From the NCBI GenBank assembly GCA_041392665.1, contig JAWKLQ010000044.1:6829-70828 (forward strand): DNA of 64,000 nucleotides. The letters run 5' to 3'. Position numbers and translations under genes: made by a program. This DNA comes from Flavilitoribacter sp020436695. GTDB taxonomy: Bacteria; Bacteroidota; Bacteroidia; Chitinophagales; Saprospiraceae. The notes under the pieces are model-generated. The model made no database searches. It was not told the origin of the DNA and worked only from the letters and a program-made list of their open reading frames with translations. The number at the start of each line of letters is the position of its first letter. Position 1 is the stretch's first letter. This document shows, piece by piece, positions 16,652 through 24,967 of the stretch.

Positions 16652-18604
16652 TTACTTCTGTGGGATGGTCACGTAAAATGTGGTACCCTTATACTCCTCA
16701 CTCTCGAAAGTGATGGTACCATTCATCATATCAAGATATCGCTTGACAATAGTGAGCCCCAGGCCTGTTCCCTGAATATTGGTCGCATTGGTGGCGCGGA
16801 AAAAACGGGTCATCATATGCTGCTGATCGGCCAATGGAATACCGATCCCTTCATCTTTAACGGAAATGGTGAGCTCTCCTTTTTCGATGGCAGTGGTTAG
16901 TTCGATCGTGGCACCGGCAGGAGAATATTTGATCGCATTGGAGAGGAGATTATTGAGAATATTACGCACCAGAAATTTATCCAGAAATGCTTTTTGAGCG
17001 CCCCTGTGTTGATACGTGATCTTCTGATCTTCCTTCTTTACCAAGTTAATCTCTTCCAGTACCTCTCGCATAAAGTCCTCAAAATCGACATCTTCCGGCT
17101 GATAACTTACCTTGCCCGATTCCAGTTTTTCCAGATTGAGAAAATCATTAAGGATATTGGTGAGATTCTGTACAGATGATTTGATCCGGCTCAGGTGTTT
17201 ACCCTGTTTTTCCGGTTGCCCTCTTTCCCGGTAGATCTGGATAAGATCTACGGACGACTGAATAGCACTGAGTGGCGTCCGGAATTCGTGGGACGCCATG
17301 GAAACAAAGCGGGATTTAAGCTCTCCTAACTCTTTTTCTTTCTGGAGGTTCTGTTCCAGTCTTTTTTCTATCTCCTTATTCTGGGTAATGTCTTTGATCA
17401 CCCCGAATATCTTGGTCAGCGTACCGTATTGATTGTGGATGCCCCTCAGTTCAAAACCGATGTATTTGGGTTTGCCCTGCGAGGTCGTGATCCGGAATTC
17501 CATGTGTTGATCAGCTCCAGTCTTGATCGCTTCCTTAGTCAGGCTAACCACCGCCTCGCTATCCTCAGGATGGATGAATTGCAGGAAATAATCTCTGGGG
17601 AGATCATCCTCCGTATAGCTGAGGTCAAAAACACGAAAAAACTCTTCTGACCAACTGATTGACAACTGCCGTTTCTCTTCCAGTGTTATCTCCCAGTAAC
17701 CGATCTGGGCTACCTGATTGGATAGCTTAAGCATGGTCTGATTTTCAAAAACCTCAGCGGTCCTGGCGGCAACTTCTTCTTCCAGTTCGATGGCATAATT
17801 CTTCAGGCGGGCCTTGCTTTCCTGTAGCATCAACTCTGCTTCCCGCGTGAGGGTAATGTCCATACCCGAACTGATCGTACCGATCGTTTTTCCTTCGGTA
17901 TCCTGTAAGAGTCGGTTGTGCCAGGAGATCAGACGCTCCTCTCCGTGAGCTGCCAGTATCTTATTCTCATAGTATTCCAACTGATCCCCCTTATGATCGA
18001 GCAACTGATAGTACACCCCTTTGACTTCCTCTCTCCTGGCTTCCGGTACAAAGTTGTCAAACCAGTTCTTTCCCATGATATCTTCTTCTCTGGCCCCGAG
18101 TATCTGAGCACCTTCCCGGTTGATCAGGGTAACTATTTCCTCTTTATCGAGCACCAAAATAATACTACCTGCCATTTCCAGATAGAGTTGCGCCAGCTCT
18201 TTTTCCTGCAATAGACTCTGTTCCTGTTCTTTGCGCCAACGAATGTCACTGATATAGGCAATAACGGCCTGCTTTTGCTTGATCTTCACATAACTAAGGC
18301 TGATCTCTATCGGGAAGACCGTCCCGTCTTTTCTGCGGCCCTTCAGATCCCGCCCGGCACCCATTAGACGCGGTGTGGGATGTTTCAGGTAAGCATCCCG
18401 GTACTGAGTATGTTTCCCGTGACTGCCTTCAGGCACCAGTATTTCTATTTTCTTACCTATTAATTCCTCTTTTTCATAGCCGAACTGCTGCTCCAGTAAA
18501 TTGTTCGACAGGATAATACTTCCCGTTTCGTCTACTACCACTATGCCCAGGGTTGCATCGGCGAACAAAGCTTCCAGGATAGCATCTTTCTGATAATTCT
18601 CCAC
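16652..18604 (-). CDS. Multi-PAS sensor histidine kinase
   Basis: A 650-residue cytoplasmic kinase with three PAS/PAC modules (about residues 10-130, 140-265 and 295-410), then HisKA with SHEFRTPLS (phospho-accepting His near residue 439) and a HATPase_c domain with NLLSNAIKYSP, DEGIGIP and GTGLGLTIVKRYL. The first PAS opens with ATLGIVVVDETGSIILSN, typical of FixL-like or general PAS sensors; no haem or flavin ligand can be proved by eye. No transmembrane segment is visible. It is convergent with the receiver-Crp gene and is the best partner for it. A 134-bp hairpin repeat sits directly upstream of its start. Confidence 0.92.
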   Translation of the reverse strand: MENYQKDAILEALFADATLGIVVVDETGSIILSNNLLEQQFGYEKEELIGKKIEILVPEGSHGKHTQYRDAYLKHPTPRLMGAGRDLKGRRKDGTVFPIEISLSYVKIKQKQAVIAYISDIRWRKEQEQSLLQEKELAQLYLEMAGSIILVLDKEEIVTLINREGAQILGAREEDIMGKNWFDNFVPEARREEVKGVYYQLLDHKGDQLEYYENKILAAHGEERLISWHNRLLQDTEGKTIGTISSGMDITLTREAELMLQESKARLKNYAIELEEEVAARTAEVFENQTMLKLSNQVAQIGYWEITLEEKRQLSISWSEEFFRVFDLSYTEDDLPRDYFLQFIHPEDSEAVVSLTKEAIKTGADQHMEFRITTSQGKPKYIGFELRGIHNQYGTLTKIFGVIKDITQNKEIEKRLEQNLQKEKELGELKSRFVSMASHEFRTPLSAIQSSVDLIQIYRERGQPEKQGKHLSRIKSSVQNLTNILNDFLNLEKLESGKVSYQPEDVDFEDFMREVLEEINLVKKEDQKITYQHRGAQKAFLDKFLVRNILNNLLSNAIKYSPAGATIELTTAIEKGELTISVKDEGIGIPLADQQHMMTRFFRATNATNIQGTGLGLTIVKRYLDMMNGTITFESEEYKGTTFYVTIPQK

Positions 18605-18636
18605 TGTTGATCATTTATTTTCTCCGTCTCTTATTT

Positions 18637-18770
18637 GTAGTTTGACGGAAATAAATGAACCAATTTTTTCTAGAGGTTTTGAAAATTTCGCACACCATTT
18701 CCTGTTAGTCAATGGCTTAGCGAAATATTAAAAACCTAAAATTGGTTCATTTATTTTTGCTCCGTCACTT
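18637..18770. mobile_element. 134-bp MITE-like hairpin repeat, copy 1
   Basis: Near-identical to 34203-34336, same length and orientation. The outer arms are long imperfect inverted repeats: the left reads TTTGACGGAAATAAATGAAC and the right, in reverse complement, GTGACGGAGCAAAAATAAAT, both followed by GAACCAATTTT or CCAATTTT; pairing continues inward through ATTTCGC/GCGAAAT to CCATT/AATGG. The locus also has degenerate extra ends: a right-end-like piece at 18607-18629 and a left-end-like piece at 18769-18795. It lies between the 3' end of kdsB and the 5' end of the histidine kinase gene. No coding capacity. Confidence 0.8.
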
Positions 18771-18819
18771 TGACAGTGATCGTTTAACCAATTTTCCGAT
18801 CTCGGTAAACTACTTATGC

Positions 18820-19563
18820 TCATCCGTTTTCCACTTTGCTGAGATCCTCCGGACGGTCGATTCCGATGGTCTCCCATTGTGTGATCCCAACGTGAATGGC
18901 ATAGCCGGCTTCCAGCCAACGCAGCTGTTCCAGCGATTCATTTCGTTCCAATAGGCCAGGGCTAAGTTGGGCAATAGCCAACAATACCTCCCGACGAAAA
19001 CCGTAAATGCCGATGTGTTTGTAAAAGTCTGCACTGGCCAGCCATTCTTCCCGTGGGACATCCCGCAGGTAGGGAATGGTACTTCGGCTGAAATACAGGG
19101 CCTTCTGTGTTGCATCAAATACCACTTTTACCACATTAGGATCGAAAAGCGCCGAAGGATCGGTCAATCGTTTGGCCAACGTAGAAATAGCCACATGCTC
19201 AAGTTCCATCAGTGGGCGCACCACCTGATCGATCTGCCGGGGTGCGATAAAGGGTTCGTCTCCCTGAATGTTTACGATACGATCAAAACCGGGATTAGCG
19301 GCGGCCACTTCTGCACACCGGTCAGTTCCCGAGCGGTGTTGATCGGACGTCATCCGGGCCTGACCACCAAAGTCCTGCACGTGCTGCAAGATGCGCTCAT
19401 CATCCGTCGCCACGATCACCTCATCAATGAGTTCCGCTTTCATAGCCTGCTCGTACACCCTTCTGATCATACTCCGGCCCTGGATCTCTACCAGTGGTTT
19501 GCCCGGAAACCGGGTAGAAGCGTACCGGGCCGGGATTATGGCCAGTGTCTTATCTGTATCCAT
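18820..19563 (-). CDS. kdsB: 3-deoxy-manno-octulosonate cytidylyltransferase
   Basis: A 247-residue cytoplasmic enzyme that activates Kdo with CTP to CMP-Kdo for lipopolysaccharide core synthesis. The N-terminus IIPARYASTRFPGKPL is the nucleotide-binding signature; ATDDERI and NIQGDEPFI supply the metal-binding acidic residues. Length is normal for the family. It follows a HAD phosphatase gene by 44 bp on the same strand and probably shares a transcript with it; the HAD protein is not the Kdo-8-phosphatase type. Confidence 0.96.
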   Translation of the reverse strand: MDTDKTLAIIPARYASTRFPGKPLVEIQGRSMIRRVYEQAMKAELIDEVIVATDDERILQHVQDFGGQARMTSDQHRSGTDRCAEVAAANPGFDRIVNIQGDEPFIAPRQIDQVVRPLMELEHVAISTLAKRLTDPSALFDPNVVKVVFDATQKALYFSRSTIPYLRDVPREEWLASADFYKHIGIYGFRREVLLAIAQLSPGLLERNESLEQLRWLEAGYAIHVGITQWETIGIDRPEDLSKVENG

Positions 19564-19607
19564 TATAATCCATCATTTTGACGGCATTCCAACCAGTACT
19601 TCGGGTA

Positions 19608-20252
19608 TTAACCCATGCCGACGATAAACTGCATGGCTTCCTGGGTATTCGGAAATATCCGGTCGGCAGCCTGCAGACTCTTTTCCGGATGGGAATTGGT
19701 CACTGCCAGTACGAACATACCGGCGGCTTTGGCTCCTTTAACTCCGGCCGGTGAGTCTTCCACCACTATACAGGCGTCCGTAAATAAGCCGATGCGTTTA
19801 CTGGCCAGCAAATACAGATCCGGTGCCGGTTTGAGCCGGTCAACCATATCGGCAGTAACGACAGTCTGGAAATGCTGATCGAGTTTGGTGCTGGTAAAAA
19901 CAGCCGAAGCATCCTGATCGGAACTGTTGGTGGCAATACCCATTCGATACTTATCCTTCAATAGCAGTAGCTGCTCTTCCACGCCGGGAAACATCCGGGC
20001 TTTTTCAGCAGCCATCTGATGATAGATGGTCCGTTTCTGCACTTGCAGGTCGCCGGCTTTTACCGGGACCTTATAGAATTTTTCCACCGCTTCGGCCAGT
20101 ACGCGATCCGACTGTCCGATCCACTGCTCAAACCAGTCGTTGCCGAAATGCAGATCGTATGCTGCCAGGACGCTAAACCAGGCATCCCGATGAATGGGTT
20201 CGGTGTCTACCAGTGTGCCGTCCAGATCAAATATAATGCCGTGATATGACAT
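19608..20252 (-). CDS. HAD-superfamily phosphatase/phosphomutase
   Basis: A 214-residue class I HAD hydrolase. Motif I is FDLDGTLVDTEPIH (nucleophile Asp9, acid/base Asp11), followed by a helical cap typical of the beta-phosphoglucomutase/phosphoglycolate phosphatase subfamily; motif II is ATNSS and motif IV is VVEDSPAGVKGAKAAGM. Substrate is probably a small phosphosugar but cannot be fixed. It starts 12 bp after the DUF4159 gene ends, so the two are likely co-transcribed. Confidence 0.9.
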   Translation of the reverse strand: MSYHGIIFDLDGTLVDTEPIHRDAWFSVLAAYDLHFGNDWFEQWIGQSDRVLAEAVEKFYKVPVKAGDLQVQKRTIYHQMAAEKARMFPGVEEQLLLLKDKYRMGIATNSSDQDASAVFTSTKLDQHFQTVVTADMVDRLKPAPDLYLLASKRIGLFTDACIVVEDSPAGVKGAKAAGMFVLAVTNSHPEKSLQAADRIFPNTQEAMQFIVGMG

Positions 20253-20264
20253 GCTCGTTGTGCT

Positions 20265-20930
20265 CTATTGTTCGAATGCAAATTGTACAATGTTGGCGCC
20301 CATTTGTAAGGCCTCCCGACGTTTTTCTTCCGAATCCTTATGTACATCCTGATCTTCCCAACCGTCTCCCAGGTCGCATTCGAAAGAAAAAAACACCACC
20401 AGGCGATCTTCGTAGAACAGGCCAAAGCCCTGGGGAGGCAGATCATCGTGCCTGTGTATCTTGGGCAGGCCGTTCGGGAACTGGAATTTCTGATGATAGA
20501 TCGGATGATCAAAGGGTAGCTCCAGAAATTCCTGATCCGGGAAAACTTTGGCCATGGCTTTACGCATAAAAGGGTTCATGCCGTAATTGTCATCGATGTG
20601 CAGGAAGCCACCGGCCATCAGATAATTGCGCAGATTCTCGGCATCGGCATCGGAGAAGACGACGTTCCCATGACCGGTCATGTGAACGAACGGGTAATTG
20701 AACAACTCGGCGCTTCCTACCTCCACTACAGCGTTGTCCCGCTCAAAATTGGTGCCCAGTTTATCATTACAAAAAAGCGCAAGATTGGGCAAAGATGTGG
20801 GGTTGGCATACCAGTCGCCGCCGCCATTGTATTTCAACAATGCCATCTGCAAAGTGGGGGCTTCCGGCGGCGGAGAAAATCCAAAGCCGGAAATGATGAG
20901 TAGAATAACGAAAAAATGTATCTTTTTCAT
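20265..20930 (-). CDS. Exported DUF4159-domain protein
   Basis: The chosen ATG (20930) begins MKKIHFFVILLIISGFGFS, a signal peptide; an ATG seven codons upstream is possible but adds charged residues. The mature part matches the DUF4159 pattern: a core beginning ALLKYNGGGDWYANP, then MTGHGNVVFSDADAENLRNYL and GGFLHIDDNYGMNP, reminiscent of glutamine-amidotransferase-like Rossmann folds without an obvious catalytic cysteine. Function unknown. It sits between rsmE and the HAD gene on the same strand. Confidence 0.85.
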   Translation of the reverse strand: MKKIHFFVILLIISGFGFSPPPEAPTLQMALLKYNGGGDWYANPTSLPNLALFCNDKLGTNFERDNAVVEVGSAELFNYPFVHMTGHGNVVFSDADAENLRNYLMAGGFLHIDDNYGMNPFMRKAMAKVFPDQEFLELPFDHPIYHQKFQFPNGLPKIHRHDDLPPQGFGLFYEDRLVVFFSFECDLGDGWEDQDVHKDSEEKRREALQMGANIVQFAFEQ

Positions 20931-21065
20931 GCTTCTTTCATTTGGCCGCAACTTACTATTTTATTGCGAATTTATAAACGGTATAGGGTCGGCAGCAAGG
21001 GGTAAATAGCAAACGAAACATTCATTTCTGAGGGTTATCTGGCTCCCTGTCATGCAGATCCGTCT

Positions 21066-21770
21066 TTATTGGTTTACGAGGTTGATAATAGCACATCCCA
21101 CCATCCCGGCCGTTTCTGTTCGTAACCGGCTCGGGCCCAGGCTCACCTGCCGGCAGCCGGCAGCAAGCGCTGTTCTTACTTCTTCCGGGTGGAAATCTCC
21201 TTCCGGTCCGATCAGTAAACAGACATCCCGGCCGGGCAGGCAAAGGTCTTTGAGGTGTTGGGTTTGATCGGTGTCCACATAAGCTATGAACGATTGCTGC
21301 GCGGAATTGTTTTGCCGGATAAAATCAGGAAAACGCGTCAGATCGTTGAGTTGGGGAAGATAAGCCTTGAGCGACTGCTTCATAGCCGATACCAGTATTT
21401 TTTCCAGGCGATCGAGCCGAACCTGTTTGCGCTCCGAATGGGCACAAAGTAACAAAGTGATCTCATCCACACCGATCTCGGCGGCTTTTTCCAGTAACCA
21501 TTCCATCCGGTCGATCTGCTTGGTAGGCGCCACGGCCAGATGCAAACGGAAAGGACGCTTCCCGTATTCATGCCGGGCGCTGTCGACGATAACCTGGCAC
21601 GTTTTTTTACCCGCGTCCACGATCGTGCCGGAGTACCATCCACCTTTACCGTCCACCCAATGGATGACATCACCCTTACGACGGCGAAGCACCTGCACGC
21701 AATGGCGGGCCTCATCCGGAGGTAATTCAATGATGTCTGCGGCAGAATCAGGTACGTAAAATAACTGCAT
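21066..21770 (-). CDS. rsmE: 16S rRNA (uracil-1498-N3)-methyltransferase
   Basis: A SPOUT-class, SAM-dependent methyltransferase acting on U1498 of 16S rRNA. Start chosen at MQLFYVPD (21770), two codons after a possible ATG, because family proteins begin with this hydrophobic strand. The N-terminal PUA-like part is followed by the trefoil-knot motifs LLIGPEGDFHPEEV and SLGPSRLRTETA, which bind SAM. Length (about 234) matches the family. It is divergent from rseP and may head the rsmE-DUF4159-HAD-kdsB series, though a 114-bp gap follows it. Confidence 0.95.
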   Translation of the reverse strand: MQLFYVPDSAADIIELPPDEARHCVQVLRRRKGDVIHWVDGKGGWYSGTIVDAGKKTCQVIVDSARHEYGKRPFRLHLAVAPTKQIDRMEWLLEKAAEIGVDEITLLLCAHSERKQVRLDRLEKILVSAMKQSLKAYLPQLNDLTRFPDFIRQNNSAQQSFIAYVDTDQTQHLKDLCLPGRDVCLLIGPEGDFHPEEVRTALAAGCRQVSLGPSRLRTETAGMVGCAIINLVNQ

Positions 21771-21786
21771 GCCCAAAGATAATTTT

Positions 21787-21906
21787 TTTGCGGTGAAAGG
21801 TCCATGGTTAACGGCTTCCGGTAAATGATAAGCTGCGGATCACGCTACCGATCTTATCGTTCACCTTTTCACCGTCATCCTTAGACAGTGGACCGTTCAC
21901 CGCAAA
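21787..21906. repeat. 120-bp hairpin in the rsmE-rseP divergent region
   Basis: TTTGCGGTGAAAGGTCCA (21787-21804) pairs with 21889-21906 at 17 of 18 positions, and inner segments (GGTAAATGATAAG against CTTATCGTTCACC) continue the pairing. GGTGAA/TTCACC words recur inside. It begins 10 bp upstream of rsmE and ends before the rseP promoter. The rest of the 372-bp gap holds that promoter and a small CTGTTC/GAACAG hairpin but no gene. Confidence 0.6.
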
Positions 21907-21939
21907 TATCGACAGATGGACGCCATTCACCGTCGGAGC

Positions 21940-21973
21940 TTGCTTAAAAATTGGTTAAATCGTAGTACCTTTG
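21940..21973 (+). promoter_or_regulatory. Candidate rseP promoter
   Basis: TACCTTTG at 21966-21973 is an exact TAnnTTTG element; TTG at 21940-21942 lies 23 bp upstream, at the long end of accepted spacing. It would give a leader of about 170 nt. Confidence 0.4.
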
Positions 21974-22148
21974 GCGGCTGCTATGCAACAACATGGCGGG
22001 CGTGCCTGTTCTTATGAACAGTTTGGACGATTTCGATTGTTGGGATCATGGATCGTTCGCTTATGCTTGTTGTTGAATTCAGAATGTTGAATACGGCTCG
22101 CTCAATCTTACCCAACACGGTACAACGAGCCCAGTTAAAAGACAAAAT

Positions 22149-23486
22149 ATGGGTTATGTTATCATGGCAGGTCAGTTGATGCTGAGTTTGTCTATACTTA
22201 TAGTTTTACACGAAATGGGGCATTTCCTGCCCGCGCGCTTTTTTGGGACCCGGGTAGAAAAATTCTACTTGTTTTTTGATCCCTGGTTTTCCCTCTTTAA
22301 GAAAAAAATCGGTGAGACGGAGTATGGTATCGGCTGGCTGCCGCTGGGTGGCTATGTCAAGATCTCCGGTATGATCGACGAAAGTTTCGATACCGAACAG
22401 ATGGCCCAGGAACCTCAACCCTGGGAGTTCCGCTCCAAACCGGCCTGGCAGCGACTTATCATCATGCTGGGTGGTGTGACGGTCAATTTCATCCTCGGAT
22501 TTCTGCTCTACGCCATGGTGCTCTTTGTTTGGGGCGAGGAATATCTGCCCACAGAGAATGCAGTGTACGGCATTCATGCCGACTCACTGGGTGTGGAAAT
22601 AGGCCTGCAGTCAGGAGACCACATCTTAGCCATTGGTGGTCAGCCCTTCGACAAATTCAGTGATCGTACCCTACTGCGCGCCATTATTATTAATGATGCC
22701 AAGACTATTACCATCGAAAGAAATGGTCAGGAACAAACCATCAATATCCGACCTGAATTCGCCAGAATACTTTCCAGCCACGAAAATAAAGATCGTTACC
22801 TCTTCATACCACGCACACCTTTCGTGGTGGAGCAGGTAGCAGAAGATTCACCGGCCGATAAAGCCGGCATCATGGCCAACGACAGTATTATTGCTGTCAA
22901 TGGTGCTCCTACGCCCTACTACGATCAGTTTATCGATATGGTACTACCTAATCCTGGTAAGACCCTAACGGTTTCTCTGGTTCGGGGCGGTCAGGAGAAA
23001 GATGTCACGCTGACTACTACCGATGAAGGTAAGATCGGCGTATACCGCTACCGGCCCAGCCGTTTTCTCACCTATGAGCGACAGGATTACACGCTGGCAC
23101 AGGCCCTGCCGGCCGGTGTAGCTGCCGGATGGGGTTTCCTCTCCGATCAGGTAAAAGCATTCGGACAGATGTTCTCCGGGCGGATCAAAGCCTCCGATAG
23201 TCTGGGGGGATTCGCTTCCATCGGCCGCATGTTCGGAGATGAGTGGAACTGGGAACGCTTCTGGAAAATGACGGCTATCCTGTCCCTGATCCTGGCCTTT
23301 ATGAACCTGCTGCCCATTCCTGCACTGGATGGCGGTCATGTGATGTTCCTGCTCTATGAAGTGGTCTCCGGCCGTAAGCCCAGTGACAAATTCATGGAGT
23401 ATGCCACCATGGTGGGCTTCATTCTCGTGATCGGACTGGTTCTCTACGCCAATGGGCTGGATATATTGCGGTGGTTTAGAGGCTAA
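22149..23486 (+). CDS. rseP: Site-2 protease, RIP metalloprotease RseP
   Basis: A 445-residue inner-membrane zinc metalloprotease that cuts anti-sigma factors and signal-peptide remnants within the membrane. The zinc motif HEMGH is at residues 21-25 in the first transmembrane helix, and the third ligand lies in PIPALDGGHVMF (Asp394). Two PDZ-type domains lie between (a second one around VEQVAEDSPADKAGIMANDSI). In Bacteroidota this gene is usually next to dxr; here it stands alone between rsmE and a TonB-like gene. No anti-sigma factor is encoded in the window. Confidence 0.95.
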   Translation: MGYVIMAGQLMLSLSILIVLHEMGHFLPARFFGTRVEKFYLFFDPWFSLFKKKIGETEYGIGWLPLGGYVKISGMIDESFDTEQMAQEPQPWEFRSKPAWQRLIIMLGGVTVNFILGFLLYAMVLFVWGEEYLPTENAVYGIHADSLGVEIGLQSGDHILAIGGQPFDKFSDRTLLRAIIINDAKTITIERNGQEQTINIRPEFARILSSHENKDRYLFIPRTPFVVEQVAEDSPADKAGIMANDSIIAVNGAPTPYYDQFIDMVLPNPGKTLTVSLVRGGQEKDVTLTTTDEGKIGVYRYRPSRFLTYERQDYTLAQALPAGVAAGWGFLSDQVKAFGQMFSGRIKASDSLGGFASIGRMFGDEWNWERFWKMTAILSLILAFMNLLPIPALDGGHVMFLLYEVVSGRKPSDKFMEYATMVGFILVIGLVLYANGLDILRWFRG

Positions 23487-23509
23487 ACAGACTATCGGAT
23501 ACTAGTTAA

Positions 23510-23548
23510 TCAGTTGTGGCAGGACTTACACAGCCCTGCCACAACTGA
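23510..23548. terminator. Bidirectional hairpin between convergent rseP and TonB-like genes
   Basis: TCAGTTGTGGCAGG (23510-23523) is perfectly complementary to CCTGCCACAACTGA (23535-23548), with an 11-nt loop. It lies in the gap between two convergent stop codons. There is no strong T run, so termination is inferred from position. Confidence 0.65.
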
Positions 23549-23623
23549 ATCGGATAGCGATAGCGATGCCCAAAAATTAATGACTGCTCCATCACCAGCC
23601 AACCGATCCTCAGCGAATATTTA

Positions 23624-24727
23624 CTAATCATTAGTACTTCCTGCTCCAGGCCGGCAAAGCAGCGGTAGAATATTATCATACCAGTCGATCAGCGTAATGT
23701 CTCTGGCTTTGGAAATATCTTCACAGGCTTCCGGCAAACGGTTGGCATCCAGATAGGTCTGCCCCCGCAGGATGAGGAAATTACCGTCTTCGGGAAACAT
23801 CTCCACCGCCTGGGACATTTTGGCGATCGCTTCATCATATTTTTCCTCTCCGGCCAGGATACTGCCCTCTTCGGCCAGATTGATCGCTTCCTGATAGCGA
23901 TCTACCGTAGTCTTGCAGGCTGCATTTTCGGGCGTGAAAGCCATTGCCAGCGAAAAAGAGGCCGGCACTTCCCGGCCTTCATAAACCGCGGGTTTCCATT
24001 TTCCGTAAGTAGAGGTAGTTGCGGCAACCGCTTCATACCAGAATTCGAATCCCAGATTATTATAATCTGTGATATCTAGAATACGTACCCGTTTATCGGG
24101 TTGTACCAGCACTTCTACCTCCAAACGGCCGATAATGCAGGTATCGGTCACCGATTCCGGGTACCGCAATCGCTTATTCAGATAAGCGGCCAGGCTGTCT
24201 GCTCCTCCGTCAAATGACAGGGGTTCGTCGTATTGGGTATAGACCGTGTCCCGATCTACGAGAATATACGGCAGAGGATCTTCAATTTTAAATCTGATCG
24301 GCAGGGTAAACTGGCTGCGAACATCAACGCCATCTTTCTTACCAGGGATCCAGCGAACGCCGATATCATTCATCTGAGCGGCTACGCGCATGGCTTCCAA
24401 ACCACAACCGCCACCGATATCCTTCAGTATTTTCAAATTGGAAATAGTGCCTTCCTTCTCCACCACAAAGGTCAGAACAACCATTCCTTCGATCTCTTCC
24501 TGAATTGCCTGCTGGGGATAGCGAATGTTGTTGTACATAAAGTTCAACAACTGCTGGGTGGCGCATTTGGACTTTACCTCCACAGTAGTATCGAGCATTT
24601 CACAACCCGGAAACCGGGGCATTTCCTCTACTGCCTGATAAATGGTTGTATCGGCAGTTTGTGCCTGCACAGCTGAACACAGACTTACAATCAGAATAGT
24701 ATGTATGATTCTTCTCACGGTGCTCAT
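23624..24727 (-). CDS. Exported TonB-C-like and TPR protein
   Basis: A 367-residue protein with a cleavable signal peptide ending at SAVQAQ. Residues ~65-150 form a TonB C-terminal-type domain (RYPQQAIQEEIEGMVVLTFVV ...GVRWIPGKKDGVDVRSQFTLP), residues ~185-270 a second, weaker copy, and residues ~285-350 a TPR-like helical segment. Unlike true TonB it lacks an N-terminal membrane anchor and proline-rich spacer, so energy transduction is doubtful; a periplasmic binding role is more likely. It has a promoter-like motif just upstream and is not linked to ExbBD. Confidence 0.8.
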   Translation of the reverse strand: MSTVRRIIHTILIVSLCSAVQAQTADTTIYQAVEEMPRFPGCEMLDTTVEVKSKCATQQLLNFMYNNIRYPQQAIQEEIEGMVVLTFVVEKEGTISNLKILKDIGGGCGLEAMRVAAQMNDIGVRWIPGKKDGVDVRSQFTLPIRFKIEDPLPYILVDRDTVYTQYDEPLSFDGGADSLAAYLNKRLRYPESVTDTCIIGRLEVEVLVQPDKRVRILDITDYNNLGFEFWYEAVAATTSTYGKWKPAVYEGREVPASFSLAMAFTPENAACKTTVDRYQEAINLAEEGSILAGEEKYDEAIAKMSQAVEMFPEDGNFLILRGQTYLDANRLPEACEDISKARDITLIDWYDNILPLLCRPGAGSTND

Positions 24728-24763
24728 CGGTATATTTATAATTCAAAATTATCCAAAGAACCG

Positions 24764-24771
24764 CAAAGGTA
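24764..24771 (-). promoter_or_regulatory. Candidate -7 element for the TonB-like gene
   Basis: Minus-strand TACCTTTG, an exact TAnnTTTG match, 36 bp before the ATG. No well-spaced -33 element was found. Confidence 0.4.
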
Positions 24772-24933
24772 CAATTTCCGGCGTATTTCTACATGTAAGG
24801 AAAATGACAGGAGCAGATATGTTGACTTACTGAGGTGAAAGGGGAAAGAGATATAGGAGGCCGGTATGCACCGGGGATTATCCGATACTCTTCATTCTGA
24901 TGGGCAATTCTTTCTACACGCACTATTTTTATC

Positions 24934-24966
24934 ACAGAATCACAACATTACAGAATCATAGCATCA
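24934..24966. repeat. Single-arm word tract (ATCACAGAATC family)
   Basis: ATCACAGAATCACAACATT and ACAGAATCATAGCATCA variants follow one another just beyond the lectin-OmpA stop codon. The words belong to the same family as the tracts at 28654-28797, 41767-41795 and 43516-43745. No opposite arm is seen. Confidence 0.45.
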
Positions 24967-24967
24967 A

